Positions 32,370-44,389 of a stretch of 64,000 nucleotides of DNA are shown in pieces. Under the pieces are notes generated by a model. The model did not search any database. It was not told where the DNA came from and saw nothing but the letters and a program-made list of their open reading frames with translations. Source of the stretch: Gambelia wislizenii. Lineage: Eukaryota > Chordata > Lepidosauria > Squamata > Crotaphytidae. Position 1 is the first letter of the stretch; each line of letters opens with the position of its first letter. The position numbers and the translations under genes are program-made. The stretch is taken from positions 334,991,756-335,055,755 of the forward strand of contig JAUMIR010000003.1 of the NCBI GenBank assembly GCA_030847615.1, in the 5' to 3' direction.

Positions 32370-35300
32370 GTATGCTTTCTTGGCACTAGTTCTACAAATA
32401 TGTAGAAGCGACCTTTTTTGTCTACTGTCCTCTGAGTTACAGAGATCAGCCTCTAGTTCAAAGGTGAGGATGGGTTAGAAGTATGACCCTTTGTTGTCAT
32501 ACATGACCCATAAACCAAATGGCTGCAACCCGTTGTCCTTAAATATATGTCAGAGGAAAGAATGTGAACAATTTCCAATTTCTGGTATGAATATATCTCT
32601 GTTATAAGGAAGCCCTGTCAGAAAGGGTACAATATGAGAATTTTTAGAGTGAATTTACTTTAAAGACTAAGTGAGCACTTTCTCCAGTCAAATAGTGAGG
32701 GGAGTTTGTTTTGTTTTTTCAGACCTGAAAAAGCTCTAGAATATTACATTACCAAGTTCTCCCTGGGGTCAATTGTTGCACTAAACCATTAATGATTAAA
32801 TAAAAATGGTTTATTTAACTCTAGGAAGACTTAATGGCATCAAAAGTGAACATAAATCCTTTGGCCCTAGAGATCCATGAAACATAATATGGAGGAAAAA
32901 TTCAGTATCATATGGAAACTCTAAAAATTCTACATTTTGAGATAAAGTTTGAGGGGGATATAAATTCATTACACAACTTCTATGTAATTAAAATTACTCA
33001 GGAGCTAGGGTGAGAATACAGATTCAAGTGTCCTTTATGTGTTTTGAAACCTATTTTGTGTATTATTGGAAAAGGCGTAAATGCTACAGGAAACTCTTTA
33101 ATTTCTACAAAGCAGGATTTGTTCGTGTTGGGCTGCAGTGACGTTCATGGATGCAAAGAGATGTTACTCAGCAACCCTGAAGTGTTTCAAGACAGCCATT
33201 ATAAAATAATCTGCTCTCTGAAATGCTACAGCTAGTACTCACAAACATGAACACTGATTTTTATGCTAGTGATGCCACTGAAACCGTGTGTTATTCACCA
33301 TCAAGGCACTTACTGAGGATACAACTGGGCAAAGTGCCAAGTGACTGCACCAGCATACAAATCTTCATTTTGTGCCTCAGGTCAGCACATGCTCTGGGGG
33401 CCATCCTGGGCAACTGACTGAGCCATTGGCAATTCCAAAATCCTAAATAATGCAGGGGGGTTGCCCACCCCAAATTCATTTGGTCCCTTTGGCAAGGGCC
33501 CTGCCTTGCATGGCCAATGGCCACACATCATGTGGGTGGGCAGAGTACTGCTGAATAGGAGAACCATCTGGTCTTGTTGCTTTTCTTCTCCCCCACCCCC
33601 AATTTGAAATAGCAGTCAGAAGAAGGAGCATCAGCTACTACTGCCTACTAAGATATCTGCCCTGTATGTCTGAGTAGCAGTAGAGACTCTGCCTGGGTGC
33701 AATGGGAGAGCAATGATAACTGGGGATGGTGGTGGTGGGGAGATTGGAGACCCAGTACATCTTTCCCAAGGGTGCCCCAAAGCCTAGAATCAGCATTGCT
33801 CTCTTCTTAAGAGCACAGTAGCTTCCATAGTAGCTATGATCGTACTGTTATAACACAGATGTATTTAGTGTGGCTGAAGGGCTTCATGAAGCCCATGGAC
33901 TCCACTTTTGTTCTCCCTGAAGCCTTTCATCAGTTTCCCAAAGCACTCCAACCTGCAATTAAAAACAATGAGTGCAGGTTTAGGGTGATTTTTGCCCCCA
34001 TACCATTCAGAAAGCCCTCTAGATGCACGAGAACACATGAAAATCCTCCCACCCACCCCCGAACCCCATTCTAATCCCAAATACCTCTGTTTTCCTCTGC
34101 AGTCCATTTCAAAATGGCAACAGGAAGTGCTGTTGCCATTTTGAGACAGATTCCATAGAAAAGCAGAGGTACTTGGGCTTGTTCTGGCAGGGTGGAGGCA
34201 TACAACTTGTGGGGGAAATTGGTCCCCAGTCTCCATGCAGTTGCCCACCCTTACTTTAGGAAGATGGGCTGCAGGAAGAATATAGCAGCAGCCTAGCAGT
34301 CTCTAGTATTTCCAGGTAAGGCTACTAGGGGTAAAAACCTGGCAAGCCAAAGCTGCCAGTCAGTATAGATAATACTGAGTGAGCTGGACCAGTGGTCCCA
34401 ACATTCTTTTTTTCAATTTCTTTCACAGCTGAAAGAACCATGACAAAAATCTTGTAGGCGAGCAACAAGTCCACTCCCCACTGGGAAAATCAACTGGCAA
34501 TTAGGTAAACAGCAAGGGCTATGGTCCCTTGCAGTGTGTTTCTCTGCCTAATGCTTCTCTCTGTGAAGCAAGACAATGTAGTGCCTTTCTCAACAGTTCA
34601 TTGAAAACAATGTTTCTTTTTATATTTCTTCCCTCATCCTCTTGAGGAAGCAAGCTCTCTGTGTGCTCTAGCAGTAAATCAAAAAGCGATTCTACTGGGA
34701 CATGTGCGTTTGGTTATACTGATTAGCCATCTGTTGAGAGTTCAATATATTCACTCTTCATTATATATTTAGTGTGAGGATACTTATTCCATCAATTACT
34801 GTCTATTTGCCTCTCATGTGCTTTCAGTGGCTTCATAAAAATGGCAAATCTCTCCTCTTGGGCATGGACTGCCTGCTAAGTAATTCCAAGATTAGATTTT
34901 CCACTTGAATAGCAACCTGTAAAATTAGGTTTTGCTACTCACAACCACAGCAGGCAGGTGTTTGATATGCAAGAATATTTATTGTCTTCCTGAACCTGCC
35001 AACAATTCCACAGCTCTCCAGAATTTGCAGATATTACAAAGTTGGTATGTGTCTGAGGGGGAAGTATGGAAGATGTTAACAAACGCTCCGTATGAAATAA
35101 TTTGTGATATAACTGTGTTTTCCTACCCATCCTCCTTAAATGTTATATGAAGCATCCACAGAAATACGACTAGAGTTTTCATGGCTGTAATTCACACAAA
35201 TAACCTGCTTAAAAGCCCTATCATTACAGAAATGTAATTTATTCCTTGCTCCCAAAGTCTAATGTATAGGAACATTTTATCTCTAAAAGAATGACATTTC

Positions 35301-35400
35301 ACAGCATTTGAAAATTAAATCTTGCTAAAGATGCAAAACGCTCAACGTAGGTTCCATTTGAGGAATAAAATTATGTCCTGGCTTGCAAAAGTTTTTTGAA
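32370..35400. other. long unassigned stretch
   Basis: Mostly no recognisable repeat. Exceptions are a reverse-oriented piece of the 24770-type repeat at about 34310-34395 and possible hAT-like debris at 33840-34260 (CTTCATGAAGCCCATGGACT, TTGCCCACCCTTA). ORFs up to 127 codons at 33865-34248 overlap on both strands and carry no domain. Confidence 0.4.
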
Positions 35401-35403
35401 GTA

Positions 35404-35717
35404 CAGGTATCCCCCCCACATTTCAACAACTTGGGTTTTGGAGGTTCCACTGTTTTGACAGATCTAAATTATAGCCATGTACTGCACTTTCAACCCCTGG
35501 TCTGCTCTTTTGACCTCAGTTTACCTGGCATGCTGTTTTTTTCTCTCTCAGTCTACTCAGTGTGCTGTTTTCCCCCTCTCAGTCGACTTGGCTCCATCTA
35601 GTGTTCAGTCTTGCATTTGTGAGCTAAAAATAACTGGGTTCCACTTTTTGACAGATTCCACTTTCTGACAGGGCTGCAGTCCCTAACCCATCAGATAAAT
35701 GGGGACTTCCTATACTG
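35404..35717. mobile_element. TA-flanked mariner/Tigger-like MITE
   Basis: CAGGTATCCCCCC at the left and GGGGACTTCCTATACTG at the right are inverted relatives with TA at 35402-35403 and 35718-35719. Internal TTTTGACAG / CTTTTTGACAGATTCC words repeat. Confidence 0.65.
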
Positions 35718-35975
35718 TATATTAGCCCTCCTACCCCAGCACCAAGCAACAGCACTAGTTTGATTAGGCCTCAGTGACTCTAACATGTTTACAGGTACTA
35801 GAGACTTCTCTTGGTATTGTCATTTCCCTGTGACACCTTTCAAGCTTTGGCTGGATGAGCAAAATGCTGCTGCCTCCTCTCCCATTCTGAGGAAATTATT
35901 ACAAGCCCTATCCCTAGTTGCTGGCAAAGACTTAATTGCTTTCTGGAAGATGGAATGGGGGCAGGAATGCAGTTA

Positions 35976-36353
35976 GAGTAGGAGCCTTGTATCTGTGAAG
36001 GATTGGTTCCAGCCTCCCCCCCACAGATAATAAATTCTGCAGATAATTGTGAATGCCTCCCTGTTGCCATTGCCACCACAGAAGCCATCCCACCAGGCAA
36101 AGGGACAAGGGAAGTGAGACCTCTCCTCCCCTCCCTTCGCCTACCCCATTGCCACCATGAGAGCCATCCTGCCAGGTGAAGGGAAGTGAGACCTCTCCTC
36201 CCCTCCCTTTGCCCCACCATTGCCATTGCCACCACGGAGTCGACCTGGAAGCCTCCTCCCCTCCTTCCCCCATCCATTACCACCTCCTGCTGTCGCCAAC
36301 TGTGAATAATTGAATCAGCAGTTGGCGAATCACCAGATACAAGGGTGCTACTG
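35976..36353. mobile_element. TA-flanked Tigger-like MITE with internal tandem repeat
   Basis: GAGTAGGAGCCTTGTATCTG pairs with CAGATACAAGGGTGCTACTG, flanked by TA on each side. Inside, CCATTGCCACCA...GTGAGACCTCTCCTCCCCTC recurs at least twice with a unit of about 90 bp. Confidence 0.75.
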
Positions 36354-36479
36354 TATATGGTTCATAGACTAAAAGTAGAAAAAAATATTAAATTACAGTT
36401 ATGATGGGTCTACAGTCAAGAATGTATTATTTTTGTGAAGTAACAAAATATCAAACTAATTTGGAAAGTCTGTAATAAT

Positions 36480-36648
36480 GTAATAACAAAGTCCAACACA
36501 GCTGGAGAAGAAAGTTGTTTGCTACTTTATTTTCTTTGTTTCTTTGTTTCTTTTCTTTTAATTTTCTTTGTGATTCTGTTCTCTCTATTGTATATTTTAA
36601 TGTATATGCTCTTTCTTTGATGAAAATAAAATAATTTTAAAAATACAA
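36480..36648 (+). mobile_element. possible L1 3' end
   Basis: T-rich TTTCTTTGTTTCTTTTC, ATTGTATATTTTAATGTATA and a terminal ATGAAAATAAAATAATTTT look like an L1-type 3'UTR with polyadenylation signal. No coding part is present. Confidence 0.35.
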
Positions 36649-36654
36649 GGGGAG

Positions 36655-36990
36655 AATACTCCTTCCATATGAGCCTGCCTGAAAGCTCATCTTGTGAAGC
36701 TAAGCTGGTGTGTATATGTGACAGGGCTTTCTCTGTAGCAGCACCTCAGACGTGCAACTCCCTCCTGAGGAAGGTGTAACTGGCTTCTTCCCTCTGATTT
36801 TTCCAATGGGCAGTGAAGACTGTGTTGTTTCATGTGGCCTTTGGCTCTTAAAATTGGGCATGTCTGCTCTGGGTTTTTAAAGAGAAGTCTGGAGTGTTTA
36901 ATTTTTTTTAGTTATTTAATGTTTGTAAAGTCTTTTTATCAATTAAATATTGCTTCAGGGCCCCTGGTGCATTAAGTTGTGCTAAATAAA
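36655..36990 (+). mobile_element. L2 LINE 3' end
   Basis: GGGCTTTCTCTGTAGCAGCA, then TGCAACTCCCTCCTGAGG, corresponds to the L2 block ending in WNSLPEE (here with mutations). It continues to a C-terminal region and 3'UTR (TTTAATGTTTGTAAAG). Confidence 0.6.
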
Positions 36991-37007
36991 TGCCTTGAAG
37001 AACATTG

Positions 37008-37040
37008 TATTTTATTTATTTATTTATTTATTTATTTATA
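37008..37040. repeat. (TTTA)n microsatellite
   Basis: About seven tandem TTTA units at the 3' end of a minus-oriented L2; the L2 at 45237 has the same tail. Confidence 0.95.
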
Positions 37041-37420
37041 CACCGCCTTTCTCTCAGAATGGGACCCAAAGCAGCTCACAAAATGTCATATAAAATACAA
37101 TTAAAAACAATTAAAAACATTACAATATAAAAATCTAAAATTACATAAAACATATAAAAGTTAAAAGATAAAAATAAACAAAATAGAAATAAAAACACAG
37201 CCCAGTAAAAAGTCTCTGTAAGCCCAGCTAATAAAAACTTCTATGCCTGACAGCGAAAGAAAAGCAGGGAGAGGGTTAGGGTTAGGGTTAGGGTCAGCTT
37301 AGACTCCCATGGAATGGAGTTCCAGAAGGTGGGAGCAGCCACTGAGAAGACTCTCTCTTATGTCCTCACCAGACGAGTTTGTGATGGTGGTGGAACTGAG
37401 AGAAAGTCCTCCCCTGAAGA
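37041..37420 (-). mobile_element. L2 LINE 3' end
   Basis: CACCGCCTTTCTCTCAGAAT, GACCCAAAGCAGCTCACAAA, then GAGTTCCAGAAGGTGGGAGC and CAGCCACTGAGAAGACTCTC. This parallels the copy at 45237-45830 and is in minus orientation. Confidence 0.75.
37272..37295. repeat. short telomere-type (GGGTTA)n run
   Basis: Three full GGGTTA units followed by GGG, embedded within the L2 3' region. Too short for a chromosome end. Confidence 0.85.
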
Positions 37421-37429
37421 AATAAACAA

Positions 37430-39530
37430 ATAAATAAAAATGGCAAGGTAGGTATTTGCAAAAGAGAATGGGTGGGAAGGACTAAGCACCTCCTTCTGCC
37501 TTCAGATTTCCTCCAGACAAATGCTTCTCTATATCCAATTAGCACTGTGAGTAAACATAGGGGATTAGGACCCTCAAGTACTCTACTTTGTGCAGCAAAT
37601 TTGCTGAACTTTTAGAAGTGCATATTCAGGAACCACTGAAACTAGAAAAAGAACATATTTCCCAAAGAGCTCTATCTTGTTTTTTAAAGATGTAGTGTTT
37701 TCATGCGTGGTAAATATAGATTTCACTGGAATCAACTTGTACTTATTTCAATAGCCACTAGGAAAGCATAGCTAATTAAATGTTTGTTGTCATTGTCATC
37801 ATTCATGTAATATTTCAGGATGTTTAGTGATCTTCACAAAAGCAGTTACAGGAATCTGTAAGGCAGTCAATGTGAGACAACCATGTTGATTTATGGAAGT
37901 GGTAAAATTTATATTAAATACATTACAGCTCAGGTATTAACCACTATGCTATACTAGTGCTCTTTTCTTTTATGTTATGGATCAGCACAAAAAGAATTAG
38001 CTCTACATTGCTGAAGAGAGCAGCACTCCTCAGTTCAATGAAATTGAAAACAGAATCTGAAAAGATTTGAAGAGAAGTACATACCTCTTGAGCAGGACAT
38101 ACAATATGTGCTTCAGACAAATATGCTTTAAATTACAGTGCCTTATTCATACAGTACAATTCATCTTACACTAGAATTTTATTTTTAACTCAGTGGTGAT
38201 AAATATAGGTGCTCAATTTACTTGGAAAAAGAAATGATTTAGTACTTTGTCTGTATGGCCCTCAAGAGAAAGAGATCATAACAGAGCAATAACAAAGAGG
38301 TTTACTGGTAGGTGAAAGGTGGGTGGGGGGAGAGTTGTCTCAGAGGATTTACTGTAAAACCACTGTTTATTTCAAGTAGGTGGCATTTTGTTTGCATGAA
38401 CAGGATCAGCGTATGAATTCCACTTGGCATGCCCCTTATAAATTGTGCAATAAACATTTACCGGAGTCCCATGTTATCAGGGAAGCTCCAAATCCATACA
38501 CAAACTGAAGCATACCAGTTGCTATGCAATCTTTGTAAAAATTTTATGCCTGTATAAGGCTCAAGGGCAAATACCTCTTTTGCACACTCATGAAGAACTG
38601 AATACTGGAAGACCTTAGCTACAATAACATAGGCATGGCAATATTACATGTTAATCCTTCATGCACTGGACAAGTGCAAATCATGATTTTAGTAAGTCTC
38701 TGACATCCTGGCCCTTCCGTTGCCAATACACTAGCACTGACAAAAGCATTGACAATTTGCTAGCAAAAATACATGCACCCTTAGTCTGTATATCATCCTA
38801 TCTTTCCCTGCACAATGCCCCTTTTTAACAGAGGGGCTCCCAGGATTGCCAACGGTACTATATGAGCTGACCCAAAAGATCTTTCCATTGGCTGGTTCCA
38901 TTTTTCTTGTTATGGCTGCATTAGTTGGTCATGCCCCAAGACTCAAAATCTACTTTGGATACAGTAGATGGCACTATTAGGCCCACATCTTTCTTTAAGC
39001 CATCATATCTTTCTTTAAGCCAATTCAGTACATAATGACTTCTGGAACATCTTTTCATTTCACACTTACAAGGGATGGCTACCAGATCATTAAAAATCAT
39101 TGTGCCTTATGTGCTGTTTTCGGCTTGGCAGTACCAAACTCTAAAAGTATTCACTAGAGGCTTCTGTCCTGGCAAAGCTACTGCAGCATACAATACATTT
39201 TCATACTGAGATGGGTCTATAACAAGTCCAGTGCAAGATGTAAAACACTAGGCCACTTGCCACTTGACAAATTGGGTGAGGGCATGGCCTGCTGAAAAAG
39301 TAATTGGCAGAATTCATTTAGAGCCAATAGGCCACCATTTGGCTATCTCCTCTCTATCAAAAATATCATTTTGGATGCTAAATAAATAAAGACACCATGG
39401 ATCCCTCAAGATGGTTTGTTCTTAAACTACACTCTTCTTTCAATATGTATATAGGTATACCTATTGGTAATGAGGTAGCTATGTTGCTGGGTGTTACTAC
39501 TTTCTTTGGAGGTAGCCCTTTTTCATTGAT
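37430..39530. other. low-repeat unassigned stretch
   Basis: About 2 kb without recognisable transposon or open frame. Text such as 38380-38480 is ordinary single-copy-looking DNA and a reasonable place to check for conserved non-coding elements. Confidence 0.45.
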
Positions 39531-39534
39531 GGGG

Positions 39535-39695
39535 ACAAGCCACCAATAAAAGGGGATGCCTTACTCATGCCCATGCTATGCCCCTGGAACTCTGGAGGAT
39601 GTCGTCGTCTGATAGTGTCATTCCTTTCTGTTCTCCTAGTGATTTTCTGATGCGTTTTGCCACATCTGATAATCTCCTAAATTTACACTATTTGA
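39535..39695. mobile_element. dispersed repeat related to 53420-53560
   Basis: ACTCATGCCCATGCTATGCC, CTGATAGTGTCATTCCTTTC and GATTTTCTGATGCGTTTTGC match in order TTCATGCCATGCTACCGC, CTGATAATGTCATCCTTTG and TTCTTCTGATGTGTTTTG downstream of the hairpin at 53334. It is probably one end of an unclassified DNA transposon family. Confidence 0.5.
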
Positions 39696-39718
39696 GACTA
39701 ACAATTGGGATTAATCTG

Positions 39719-39851
39719 GGGTGGGTAAAATGTGGCTCTCTAGATGGCACTGAACTCCAGTGACATTCCTCAACATTGACAATACTGGTTAAGGCAAATG
39801 AGAATTGCAGTCCAGTGGCATCTGTAGGGCTGAATTTTGCCCACCTCTGAT
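39719..39851. mobile_element. hAT-like MITE
   Basis: GGGGTGGGTAAAATGTGGCT and AGGGCTGAATTTTGCCCACC with CTCTG are inverted ends of the CAGGGGTGGGCAAA type. Inner ACTCCAGTGACATTCCTCA and AATTGCAGTCCAGTGG also pair loosely. Confidence 0.55.
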
Positions 39852-39892
39852 TTAGGCCACAATGATCTCTACCATCTAATATAACACCATTA

Positions 39893-40508
39893 GTGAACCA
39901 CAAACTGAACACGAGTCAGCAATGTGACGTGGCAGCTAAAAAAGCCAATGCAATTCAAGAGAAGTATTTGTGCCACTCTATTCTGCTTTGATCAGACCTC
40001 ACCTGGAATACTGTGTCCAGTTCTGGGCAACACAATTCAAGAAGGATATTGACAAGCTGGAGCATGTGCAGAAGAGAGCGACCAAAATAGTGGGAGGTCT
40101 GGAAGCCATGCCCTATGAGGAGTGACTTAGGGAGCTGGGCATGTTTAGCCTGGGGAAGAGAAGATTAAGAGGGGACATGATAGCCATGTTTAAATATTTG
40201 AAGGGATGTCATACTGAGAATGGAGCAAGCTTGTTTTCTGCTGCTCCAGAGACTAGGACTCAGAGCAATTGACTCAAACTACAGGAAAAGAGATTCCATC
40301 TAAACATTAGGAAGAACTTCCTGACAGTAAGAGCTGTTTGGCAGTGGGATGCACTGCCTCGGAGTATGGTAGAGTCTCCTTCTTTGGAGGTTTTTAAACA
40401 GAGGCTGGATGACCATCTGTCGGGAGTACTTTGATTGTGTATTCCTGCATGGCAGGGGTTGGACTGGATGGCCCTTGTGGTCTCTTCCAACTCTACAATT
40501 CTATGATT
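39893..40508 (+). mobile_element. CR1 LINE 3' part
   Basis: GTGAACCACAAACTGAACAC through CACCTGGAATACTGTGTCCA, AAGCCATGCCCTATGAGGAG and GGTTGGACTGGATGGCCCTT to CTACAATTCTATGATT. A deletion of about 50 bp near 39957 (CAATTCAAGAGAAG) removes text present at 50905. Frames are broken (for example GAGGAGTGACTTAGGG). Confidence 0.9.
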
Positions 40509-40624
40509 AAAGAGAAAGGTGATTAAACTGATGAAAAGCAGATCATTTATGATAACTTGCAGTTACATGCAGAAGGTGTCAGGTTCAATGTCTGTCATTT
40601 CCAGTTAAAAGATTTAAATTCTAA

Positions 40625-41832
40625 GAGCTGTAGAAGACTTCCCTCTCCATTGACGCCCCCTTGTCATGGAAGAGAGGCTTGCGCAACCTGATGATGTTTT
40701 GAGCTATGCTGGCGGTGGCATAAAGCCACCGGTAGGGTCTCCCATGCCAGACAGGTCAAAACCGAAGGGTCTGACAAAGAGCGTCAAAGGGCAGGATGGG
40801 ATCTCTAGCCTTGTGGCAACTGTCCTAGGAGAAGGAAAACTCTAATCCCAAACCCGGGCAGATGGTGCTCGTCCAACCCTGTAAGGTCAACCATCTAAGA
40901 GAAGGAAACTCTAATCAAACCTACGACCCGAGGACCTCGCTGCTACCATCCATGCTTGCAAGGCCAGCAGATGAACCTTTGGTTTAAAGGGTGAGGACAT
41001 TGCCATCGGCAAATCTGTGCTCAAGTCCGTTCAGCAGTTCACCTACCTGGGAAGCATCATCTCCTCAGATGCCAAGATTGACAAAGAGATCGATCACAGA
41101 TTAGCAAAGGCATATAGTGCATTTGGAAGACTTCACAAAAGAGTCTGGAGCAATAAACACCTGAGGCAAAGCACAAAAATCAGTGTGTATAGAGCCATCG
41201 TACTGTCTATCCTCCTTTATGGATCTGAAACATGGGTCACCTATCACCACCACCTGCGACTCCTTGAGCGCTTTCATCAGCGCTGTCTACGCACAATCCT
41301 AAATATACACTGGACTGACTATGTGACAAATGTTGCTGTCCTTGAGCAAGCAGGGATTACCAGTATTGAGGCCATGATATTGAGAACGCAGCTGCGCTGG
41401 GCAGGCACGTTTCTAGGATGGAGGACCATCGCCTCCCCAAAATACTACTCTACGGTGAACTCGCCACAGGTCAGCGTAAGAGGGCCGCTCCAAAAAAGCG
41501 ATGCAAAGACTCCTTTAAACAACATCTCAGGCTCGGCCAAATTGATCACCAACAATGATCCGCCCTGGCTTCACATCGGGAGGCATGGAGACGCACTATC
41601 CACAATGCTGCAGCCTTATTTGAGAACTCACGCCGAACAAGTCTTGAAGAGAAACGACAACGCAGAAAGAATCACAACCCAAAAACATCACCCAAGGAAA
41701 CCTTCTGCTGTGCTTTCTGCAACCGGACTTGTTTATCTCGGATTGGCCTTTTTAGTCATCAGCGCACTTGCAGAAAGCGCAGGATGAGTCCTTCCTGAAT
41801 CTTCGTTTGCGAAGAAAAGCCAGAGAGAGAGA
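40625..41832 (+). mobile_element. RTE-like LINE copy B, internally deleted
   Basis: 40625-40990 is GC-rich text unlike its surroundings (GCATAAAGCCACCGGTAGGG, CCAGACAGGTCAAAACCGAA, CGAGGACCTCGCTGCTACC) that I read as the 5'UTR of the LINE. It joins directly to DNA homologous to the end of the RT in copy A (GTTCAGCAGTTCACCTACCT). Endonuclease and most of the RT are missing. A 256-codon ORF from 41017 starts in frame (FTYLGSIISSDAKIDKEIDH, LLYGSETWV, NIHWTDYVTNVAVLEQAGIT) and then frameshifts after QLRWAG, so the rest is out of frame. The 3' end has the CTTCGTTTGCGAAG hairpin and a (GA)n tail. Confidence 0.8.
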
Positions 41833-41931
41833 GAAGACTTCAGTTTGTGACCATAGATAACAGCTGCCAAACAAATAATCTGGCTTGTTTTAAAACTGGG
41901 TGGGTGACATGGGAGGCAGTTACCTATATTT

Positions 41932-42709
41932 CAGGGTTGGGCAAAATGTGGTCCGTGGGCCATCTATCACCCTTATGCCATATTTGAGGCCTCAAGGGCT
42001 CATCAACATCTTCTTCATGGGTTAAATGTTATTTTCACTTCTTTTTTTACTAAATGTCTTTTTTTAAAAAATTAAAACAATCCCCTTCTGATAACAGTCA
42101 AAATGCATTTGCGTTCAAATGCTCAGTATGAGTTAAGAAATACTACCTCTTTAGCAAAGAAGAAATAGTTCAGCACCAGCATTTTCAACTTGTATATAGC
42201 CAAATTTTACAATGACATATCAGTGCCATACTGTTTTTGTCAAGTTTTGCTCTGGCATTAATGAAAAGCTTGTGAATCATAATTATAACAGAGGTGGGTA
42301 ATTCTAGAAGACTATGGGGCCACATTAACCCCCTAGAAGATCTTGGAGGTCCTGCAAATGTCTCTAGGGGTATGAGGGCATTGTCACCATATTTTGAGTT
42401 TTTTTTTTTAAAAAAAGGCATTTCCTGGCCTTAGATTGGCCCAGAAGGCCTGCAGAATGTGGTGAAAATGCACTTTGTGCCCCCAGTGGACATCTTGGAG
42501 CATTTGGAGGCAAATAAAATTATACTCTTTTGGTAAACATTTTGCCTTTGAAAGTGGTAGAAGTGCCCTCCTCACCTCCTAGAGTGCATTTGGGGGAATT
42601 ATGCAGCAACAAATAAATGCATAAATATTTTTTTTTTTGCAATAAGTATTTTAGACCCCTTTTTTAGGAACAGTATGCAGCCCACAGACTATGCTTTGCC
42701 CAAACACTG
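41932..42709. mobile_element. hAT-like element, about 780 bp
   Basis: CAGGGTTGGGCAAAATGTGG at the left and ACTATGCTTTGCCCAAACAC with TG at the right form hAT-like inverted ends. The interior has GTGGTAGAAGTGCCCTCCTC and other text shared with 9680, 56300 and 59265. It overlaps the start of the next hAT MITE by a few bases. Confidence 0.55.
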
Positions 42710-42812
42710 GACCTCCAGGTGTTTGGAGCTTCGGCTCCCAGAAGGCACTTGCCCAACAGTTATTAATTCTGAGAGGTGAAGTCCTAAACATCTGGAGTTT
42801 GGAAGCCACTGG
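42706..42812. mobile_element. hAT MITE related to 22174
   Basis: CACTGGACCTCCAGGTGTTT, GGCTCCCAGAAGGC at the left; AGTCCTAAACATCTGGAGTT and TGGAAGCCACTGG at the right. The same body plan as the 134-bp element in CR1. Confidence 0.6.
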
Positions 42813-42814
42813 CC

Positions 42815-43400
42815 TGAACTAATGATGTGTGACATCATCACTAACTCAAACTGAACACAAAGCGAGGTTATGGAGCCAAAAGGAGCATAGTCAGGAAGTG
42901 GAGCATTCATGAGTCATGTTATGTGAATGTGTATGGCAAGTCATTCCTGATCGTGTTCAGCTAAACCGCAGTGTTGCAATTGGAAGAGCTGGCGTGGGAA
43001 CTACAGTATAATCTTGACCTACCCCACATCATCATTTTATTTGTATTTACTTATATAGTGACTTACTTTTCTCAGGTGGTCATTTTTTTTTTCATTTCCT
43101 CAGACATTATTTATTTAACAGTTGTTATTAGAATAAAGGCCCTAAGGACCCCAGTGAAGGAGAATCGGTATTTTCCAGAGCTCATCTCCTGTTTTCTGTG
43201 TGGAAGGAAAATTTCTGTTTTTTTGCCAGGAAGACTTGCTTTGAATAATTTACTCTTGGTAAACTAAAATTTTGGGGCATGCTTTAAACCTTGCCAATCT
43301 TTGCAGTCAAGTGTACATGGCTGTGTTCTTAGTATACACTATGTCCCTGCTGTACCAGTTTGGGGATTTTAAAAAAATACTTTCCCAAATATGATTAACA
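42815..43400. other. unassigned sequence
   Basis: No recognised repeat or gene. A 98-codon ORF at 42971-43267 is hydrophobic and phenylalanine-rich because of T-runs and is not credible. Confidence 0.4.
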
Positions 43401-43404
43401 ATTT

Positions 43405-43890
43405 TCAGTTCTGGGCACCACAATTCAAGAAGGATATTGACAAGCTGGAGCTTGTCCAGAGGAGGGAAACCAAATGGTGAAAGGTCTGGAAACCATGTCC
43501 TATGTGAGGAGTGGCTTAGGGAGCTGGGCACGCTTAGCACTTGGAAGAGAAGGTTAAGAGGTGACATGATACCCATGTTTAAATATTTGAAAGGATGTCA
43601 TACTGAGGATGGAGCAAGCTTGTTTTCTGCTGTTCCAGATACTAGGACCCAGAGCAATAGATTCATACAACAGGAAAAGAGATTCCACCTAAACATTAGG
43701 AAGAACTTCCTGACGTTAAGAGCTATGTGTCAGTGGAATATGCTGCCTCAGAGTGTGGTGGAATCTCCATCTTTGGAGGTTTTTAAACAGAGGCCATCCT
43801 TCAGGCGTGTTTTGATTGTGTGTTTCTGCATGGCAGGAGGTTGGATGGGATGGCCCTGGTGGTCTCTTCCAACTCTATGATTCCTTAACC
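43405..43890 (+). mobile_element. CR1 LINE 3' part
   Basis: CAGTTCTGGGCACCACAATT, GCTGGAGCTTGTCCAGAGGA, GATGTCATACTGAGGATGGA and CTTTGGAGGTTTTTAAACAG to CAACTCTATGATTCC. The C-terminal frame carries [17 protein letters not shown] and FHLNIRKNFLTLRAM. Deletions are present, and a 22-bp stretch of the GGATGGCCATCTG type is shortened to GGCCATCCTTCAGG. Confidence 0.9.
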
Positions 43891-44389
43891 TGGTAGCAAC
43901 TATCTAGGAATTTGGGGACAAGTCTTTTTCCATTGCCTACAGGGATGAGGAACCAGTGTTGGCGAGGTTGGGTTTCCCCTGGAGTCCACTATGGGCCACA
44001 TTATATCAGTGTACATGGCTAAAGTCGCTGACATCATTGGGTTCCTGGCTAAAGTTTTATGTAGTCACTGGCCACAGTGCTTTTCTACTTGAATTTTTGA
44101 TGAGGAGCCCAGCTTTTCTCTCTTTTCTCAGCTGGCTGAGACTAACTTCCTCCTCTTTACCTATAACTCTGTAAAATGCTCCCAGCTGGCTTTTACAGGC
44201 ACCAGCTGAGTTGTGAGGCTGACATTCTGACATTGCCTGCAGACACTGGTAGAGAGTGTCTGGCTTTCCTTGCCCAGTTTCCCACTTCATATGGAGGGGG
44301 GCAATGCAGAAGAATCCTGTCTGTTTCCTTTCAGTGACTGATCAGTGTCCTATGCTCCAGTCAGCAAGTGACGCAGGAACCAGGTGGTT

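Noticed and set aside
33865..34248. 127-codon minus-strand ORF
   Set aside because: Overlaps an ORF on the opposite strand, contains no domain, and part looks like hAT debris.
35840..36283. 147-codon glycine/arginine-rich ORF
   Set aside because: Created by the tandem repeat inside the MITE at 35976-36353.
37272..37295. Possible chromosome end
   Set aside because: Only about 3.5 units, with ordinary sequence on both sides.
42971..43267. Hydrophobic 98-codon ORF as membrane protein
   Set aside because: Hydrophobicity comes from T-rich runs; no splice or start context.
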